From Opisthorchis felineus (lineage: Eukaryota; Platyhelminthes; Trematoda; Opisthorchiida; Opisthorchiidae): a stretch of 64,000 bases of DNA. The translations under genes and the position numbers were made by a program. Below the pieces are notes generated by a model, which searched no databases, was not told the origin of the DNA, and saw only the letters and a program-made list of their open reading frames with translations. Location of the stretch: assembly GCA_004794785.1 (NCBI GenBank), contig SJOL01007305.1, positions 133,606-197,605 on the forward strand, written 5' to 3'. Position 1 is the first letter of the stretch, and each line of letters opens with the position of its first letter. Positions 63,201 to 64,000 of the stretch are shown one piece after another.

Positions 63201-63393
63201 TTACGTGACCAGTGGATTAGCAATTTCCAGCTGCTTCTCTAAGGACGGTGCGCCCGTTTGTCGACTAGGAACCAAATCCAAGACATCTCTATGTGCCCGG
63301 TAAATATCTTCTATAATGTCCGCCGTGTGACCTCTTCGTCGGCTGGTGACGGAATCGAAAAGAGCGTTGTAGAACAGTCGGACCACCAAACGT
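63201..63393 (-). CDS. Terminal exon, amphipathic helical segment
   Basis: The exon begins after GTCCACATTCCTAAAG, enters with one base and reads 63 codons to TAA. The peptide is strongly helical and charged, with many Arg, Asp and Glu among Leu, Ile and Val, typical of a cytosolic coiled or helical-repeat protein. A GTCACG site near the end could be a donor but is poor. No family recognised. Confidence 0.4.
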
Positions 63394-64000
63394 CTTTAGG
63401 AATGTGGACAATGTCAGTCAGTTTCCTATAGGTGGACGTGGTTCCTAGTGCAAGCGTGGGGAAATAGGATTCCGTCGAGGCCTATAAATAAGGACTTAAA
63501 TATGTTCACCCGAAACCTGCTCATTATCTGGATATCGACTTCATTCATCAATTCTCTCAAGTTTTGCCGTACCCTACAGCACCCTCACTATAGTATGCTA
63601 TCCAGATTCAAGAGGATCAAAAGTTTATGGATCGTTACGTTTGTAGTTGACTGCCCGCATGTACTCCACTAACCATACGAATGATGATATTTTCGCTCGC
63701 AGGATGACAGCGTTTCAAACAGCTATTGACTATCAGATGAAAACAGTTTACTTTGGTCCTAGACCGGTAGACCGGTGCGAGCATGCAGTTGACACCTAAT
63801 TTTGGTCATTGTACGGGATATGTGCCTGCATGGTGCGCGGACCAAGACAGTTGTCAATCGATAAGACAGATTGTGACAGTCGGTCGTCGCCTTGTTGGAG
63901 CTACGTTGTTTAGCTAAAGGCCGATAAAGAGTTTAGAATGAAATTTCACATATTAGTTTCAAATGACATAACCGGAGGAGGTGGCTTCGCATCGGAATGC

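Noticed and set aside
1..64000. rRNA genes, intact tRNA genes, CRISPR arrays, bacterial promoters or terminators
   Set aside because: None seen. The sequence is eukaryotic, and no stretch matches conserved rRNA or a full tRNA cloverleaf.

Overview
This is a eukaryotic window that most likely comes from a parasitic flatworm (trematode or a related neodermatan). It is AT-rich by eye and has no bacterial operon structure. Coding sequence is in short exons bounded by GT/AG sites, and several introns are only 40-60 nt. The repeats include decayed hammerhead-ribozyme elements of the schistosome Sm-alpha type, an RTE-like non-LTR retrotransposon, a tRNA-derived SINE and many (TA)n tracts. No exon of a classical housekeeping gene was recognised. 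Exon models come from open frames plus splice signals plus reading-phase agreement. All function statements are family recognition or inference.

Layout. 1.1-16.2 kb: plus-strand exons whose phases mostly agree (helix-rich, unrecognised). A minus-strand exon with a TMEM26-like membrane domain (10639-11302) lies inside one of their introns. 16.9-18.3 kb: a hammerhead element between 25-bp direct repeats, then a different hammerhead-like motif of the kind seen in Penelope-like elements. 21.3-21.9 kb: weaker plus-strand exons. 23.1-30.0 kb: minus-strand exons, including two 3' ends that close with stop codons (23111-23544, with a 40-nt intron, and 23975-25223). 32-37.9 kb: a near-perfect 39-bp inverted repeat and several minus-strand exons, one resembling the last two helices of a GPCR. 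40.9-43.3 kb: a cluster of hammerhead elements, two of them in a 470-bp palindrome, next to a cysteine-rich exon. 46-49.6 kb: more exons, including a well-supported plus-strand 3' gene end at 49166-49568. 50.4-53.3 kb: a frameshifted RTE-type retrotransposon with endonuclease and YADD reverse-transcriptase remnants. 54.1-54.7 kb: a T-rich strand-skewed block. 57-63.4 kb: terminal exons on the minus strand and two more hammerhead elements.

The most unusual material is the ribozyme-bearing repeat family (seven decayed hammerhead domains from one family and one from another) and the palindromic dimer at 40.9-41.5 kb. The host genes are fragmentary because introns are long, and most single exons cannot be assigned to a protein family by eye.
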